Below are positions 13,600-16,931 of a stretch of 16,931 bases of DNA, one piece after another. Origin of the DNA: an uncultured Muribaculum sp. Lineage in GTDB: Bacteria > Bacteroidota > Bacteroidia > Bacteroidales > Muribaculaceae. The stretch spans positions 1 to 16,931 of the forward strand of contig CANPDS010000016.1 of NCBI GenBank assembly GCA_947573015.1, read 5' to 3'. A program made the translations under genes and the position numbers. Position 1 is the stretch's first letter; every line of letters begins with the position of its first letter. Under the pieces are notes generated by a model. It had not been told where the DNA came from. It was given only the letters and a program-made list of their open reading frames with translations, and did no database searches.

Positions 13600-16500
13600 A
13601 TGAACATCACGCGCCTGTTAATATTCCTTGCCCTCATAAGCAATTGCATTCTCGCCAAAGCTCATGACACCTCGTATTATGCAGCAGAATCAAAATTATC
13701 CTCAGGCAAATGGGTAAAAGTAAAAGTTATCGAACCCGGAATGCAGCAAATCGAGCACTCCGAATTACGTTCCCTTATGGATACGGTGGAGCATTAATGC
13801 TCGACGATAGATTTTCCACAACATTACCTGACGATTTGCCACAGCAAATGTCGATGCACACAGGAGGGAAATTACTCTTTTATGGACAAACTGGAGAGAA
13901 GATCACATTGTCCGGCATGTCGGTAACCCTAGAAACAAATCCCTACTCGTTCGAAGGTTATTATTTTCTTACCGATATGCCTTCATCGGCTCCACTTCCC
14001 GACTGCATACCATACTCAACAGCCGAAAAATATGCCGACACACATACAGCTGCTTATGTGATCAATCGTGACATACAGAATTTTGTCCAGATGGGCGAAC
14101 GATGGTTTGACCGCACTATCGAAAATGACTCACCTACACATTACAGTTTCCCTATCACTGACAGATCTGCCGATACACCATCAATACGACTCACCTATGC
14201 ATGGGGATCTGACGAAAACGCAACTATTGATTTAGGTCTTCCGGAATACACATCCAAGAATATCGAATCTGGATTGAGCATCTCAAACGTATCTGTTTTC
14301 ACAAGACGCACCGGATATACAGAATTCACTCTTGGCAATGACGCTACGGAAGATACTCTCCATCTGAACGTTCTCCTCACCCAACCACGACCGACAGGAA
14401 GCAATATTGGAATGGATTTCATGGCAATATCTTATCCAAGATTAAACACATTAGGTCAGGATCCTCAACGCACGCTCTACTTTACCAGCAACTACGATAC
14501 AAACGTGCGCTTCTCGGACATTCCTGCCGGGACATGCGCCTGGGATATCAGTTCGGCTTCTTCAGTGAGACCATATGAAATGATTGACAATCAGATCACG
14601 CTTACCGCCTCTACACCTACAGTCATTTTATTTGACCCACAAGCCCAGCAGCACACTCCTGAAATCGTTGATAGAGATCTGGTCAATCAGAATCTTCATG
14701 CGCTGACTGTACCTACCATGCTGATTGTCACTACACCCAACCTTCTTATACAGGCTGAGGAACTGGCAGAAATCCACCGTTCCATACAAGGCATAGATGT
14801 CGCTGTAGTCAATGCCGAAGACATCTACAATGAATTTTCATCAGGCTCATTCTCGGCAATGGGACTGCGAAGATTTGTAAAAATGCTGTATGACCGCGAG
14901 CCTTCAAAACTCCGCTCACTGCTACTTTATGGCGCTGCGTCCTACGATATGCGCCATATCACCCACTCCATGCCAATACTTCCGGTGCGCGAATGCTCTC
15001 AGGATCTCTACATGTACAGCACCGTGCAGTCATATTGCACCGACAGCTACTTCGGCATGCTAAACGACAATTACAATCCCAACCTCATATGGCATCAGTA
15101 TACACAGATAGCCGTAGGCCGTCTGCCAGTGCACACACCAGAATTGGCTTCGATGGTCAACGACAAGATCCGTCGATTCATGACAACCCCACACTGGATG
15201 CGTGCAGCCAACAAATCCATCTACATAGCCGACAATGTAGATGATGCGCAATACACCGAAGCAATCGACCAGATCGCCACAACCATATCCACCCGACCAG
15301 GCTCCCTGACCCACAAAAATTATGTAGACTTTTTCCCTAATGACTATACAAATCCACTGCCGCAATTAAACCGAAGCGTTGCAAACCACATTCACGAAGG
15401 CGTAGGATTCGTCCATTACATCGGACATTCCAATTACGAAGGATTTGTTACAGGTAAGTATGGTATAACATCACAGGCAGCAACCGGGTTTTCCAATGAA
15501 ACGATGCCCATCTCCATCCTCAGCACATGTAATCTCGGACACTTCGACGGCACGCTTGAGGCATTTGCCATATCATCACTTCTGAGTAAAAACGCGATGA
15601 TAGCCAACATTGCTTATTCCCGAGAATCTTGGGCCAAGGGTAACGAGACATCTCATAAAATAATAGCAAAGCATATAGCTTCCGCAACATCAGGCACTAC
15701 CCTTGGTCAACTATGGCTCGAAATGCAGAGTGACTGCATAAAAGAGAACATTACCAGTACGCGCTATTCTATCAACGATCTTAACCGCAATCTGCTCGGA
15801 GATCCAGAACTTCCTCTACACTTTGCTGATTATGAAGCATCAATCAATCTGACCGACAACCTGTCAGAACTCCCAACTCTCACGCCTGTAAGAATTACAG
15901 GACAGATTATCGACAAAACCGGCTCTGTAGCATCCGACTTCAATGGAAAAATTGATCTCACGGTAACAATAGAGCACATTACAACCACCACACGTGGTAT
16001 ACGTGATGCCAACTCCGGAGGCAAAACATATCTGTGCGGATCAATTCCAGTAGCTAAAGTTACAGCAGAAATAACCGAAGGGAACTACGAAACCACCCTA
16101 ATATTACCCCAGCAGCCTAAGAGCGCTAAGTTAAGAATCGTAGCATATGCGGAAACTCCCGACTATACCTACTCCGCAACCGGGGAATTGAAAAATATAA
16201 CTGTATCTGATGCAGAGACATCTCGCATCACCGACACAACCCCTCCATCTATAACATATTTCTACGTAGGGACACCGGATAATCGTGTATCATCTCCAGA
16301 CGCAGCCATACACGCCTGCATTCACGACGATATTTCCGGAATAGCCACGTGTCCCTCTCCGCTTGAAATCGCCATGCATGCGGACATTGATGGAAATGAG
16401 ATTGACAATGCCAGATCATATTGCAGAATCGATACTGACGGATCGGCATATTTTGACATTCCTGTAGGATCATTGCCTGACGGATCGCATACTGTAACCA

Positions 16501-16859
16501 TCAGTCTCTGTGACAACTCCGGCAACCGTATTGTCAAAAGTGTGGATTTTGAGGTAATGTCTGCAGAAATGAGCATTTCGTTGCAATGCCTGACTAAGAT
16601 CAACCGCGACAACGCATTATTCGAATGGACGCATAACTATTTATCCACTGACCCGACTGTCAATATCATCATCTTTGACAAATGCGGAAACACAGTTGCC
16701 AATATCTTACAACCATCAAGTTCATCTCAATGGGAATGGAATTTACTCGACCAGAATGGCAATCCGGTAGAGAATGGCACATACACCGCCTCAGCCATGG
16801 CTACCGATGGACTACGTTACGCCTCATCACCGGAAATCACATTCATCGTACTAAGGTAA
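13600..16859 (+). pseudogene. porU: PorU-like C25 peptidase (type IX secretion sortase) split by a frameshift near its N-terminus
   Basis: PorU is the outer-surface C25-family peptidase that removes the C-terminal signal of type IX secretion cargo and attaches the cargo to the cell surface. Two overlapping frames here make one such protein. The first (13600-13797) encodes a signal peptide (MNITRLLIFLALISNCILA) and the start of the mature domain (SSGKWVKVKV...HSELRS), then stops after a few out-of-frame codons. The second frame continues from about 13776 (YGYGGALMLDDRF) to 16859 without a stop. It contains GHSNYEGF with the catalytic His (codon 15426-15428), STCNLGHFDG with the catalytic Cys (15528-15530), Ig-like beta regions and a C-terminal FlgD-like domain (NLLDQNGNPVENGTYTASA). 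Homologues have about 11 residues between LRS and YGYGG that are absent here, pointing to an out-of-frame deletion of about 31 bases (3n+1). If real, no exported full-length product is made; an assembly error is possible. No -7 box is seen in the 97-base gap before it. Confidence 0.8.
13771..13799 (+). other. Frameshift junction and TAATG stop-start overlap in porU
   Basis: The homologous frame switches between the codon TCC at 13771-13773 (LRS) and TAT at 13776 (YGYGG). The first frame ends with TAA at 13795-13797, and an ATG of the second frame starts at 13797. Ribosomes ending the short frame could therefore restart and make a protein beginning MLDDRFSTTLPDD, without a signal peptide. Confidence 0.75.
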
Positions 16860-16876
16860 TCCTCACACAAATAACG

Positions 16877-16930
16877 TCAATGGACCCACAGATGCAGGTC
16901 AAAACATCTGTGGGTCCATTGATCTTTTAA
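16877..16930 (+). terminator. Strong Rho-independent terminator after porU
   Basis: TCAATGGACCCACAGATG (16877-16894) and CATCTGTGGGTCCATTGA (16905-16922) form a perfect 18-bp stem with a 10-base loop, followed by TCTTTTAAA. It lies 17 bases after the porU stop and closes the rex-FAH-like-porU strand run. Confidence 0.85.
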
Positions 16931-16931
16931 A

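Noticed and set aside
13710..13775. ATG at 13710 as the true start of the large peptidase
   Set aside because: The residues from 13710 to about 13775 are the out-of-frame reading of the real N-terminal domain (SSGKWVKVKV in the other frame) and lack a signal peptide.

Overview
The window looks like chromosomal DNA from a Bacteroidales bacterium, probably close to Muribaculaceae. The support is threefold: several genes are preceded by the Bacteroidetes -7 promoter element TAnnTTTG, usually without an obvious Shine-Dalgarno; a PorU-type C25 peptidase is present; and the remaining proteins resemble Bacteroidales homologues. The family-level placement is inference, since no 16S rRNA or other marker is present. 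I see no tRNA, rRNA, CRISPR array, insertion sequence or prophage gene.

Layout, left half. A minus-strand gene cut by the left edge (1-648, possibly the N-terminus of a SNF2-type helicase) has two TATATTTG promoter boxes behind it. The 373-base gap to lepA is AT-rich on its left. On its right it holds a GC-richer segment ending in a hairpin and T-rich run, which may be a small RNA or tiny gene. lepA (translation factor EF4) follows, with a promoter so close to the ATG that its mRNA may be leaderless. A glycerate kinase gene lies 3 bases downstream. After a 161-base gap containing a 7+7 bp inverted repeat comes nhaA (Na+/H+ antiporter). Convergent to nhaA are two minus-strand paralogues for exported SGNH-fold proteins, separated by a strong terminator.

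Layout, right half. A minus-strand pair, topA followed by an RluA-family pseudouridine synthase gene, is probably one operon. An AraJ-like MFS exporter (minus) is divergent from rex (plus), each with its own -7 box. rex overlaps by four bases (ATGA) a gene for a shortened fumarylacetoacetate hydrolase (FAH)-like protein that appears to have lost every metal-binding residue. The last gene is a porU homologue split near its start by what looks like an out-of-frame deletion of about 31 bases. The rest of its frame is intact, including the C25 His and Cys. An 18-bp perfect hairpin closes the window.

Most genes are housekeeping. The points most worth a second look are the rex-coupled FAH pseudoenzyme, the frameshifted porU, the duplicated SGNH proteins with one amino-acid-identical block, and the unassigned transcribed-looking element before lepA.
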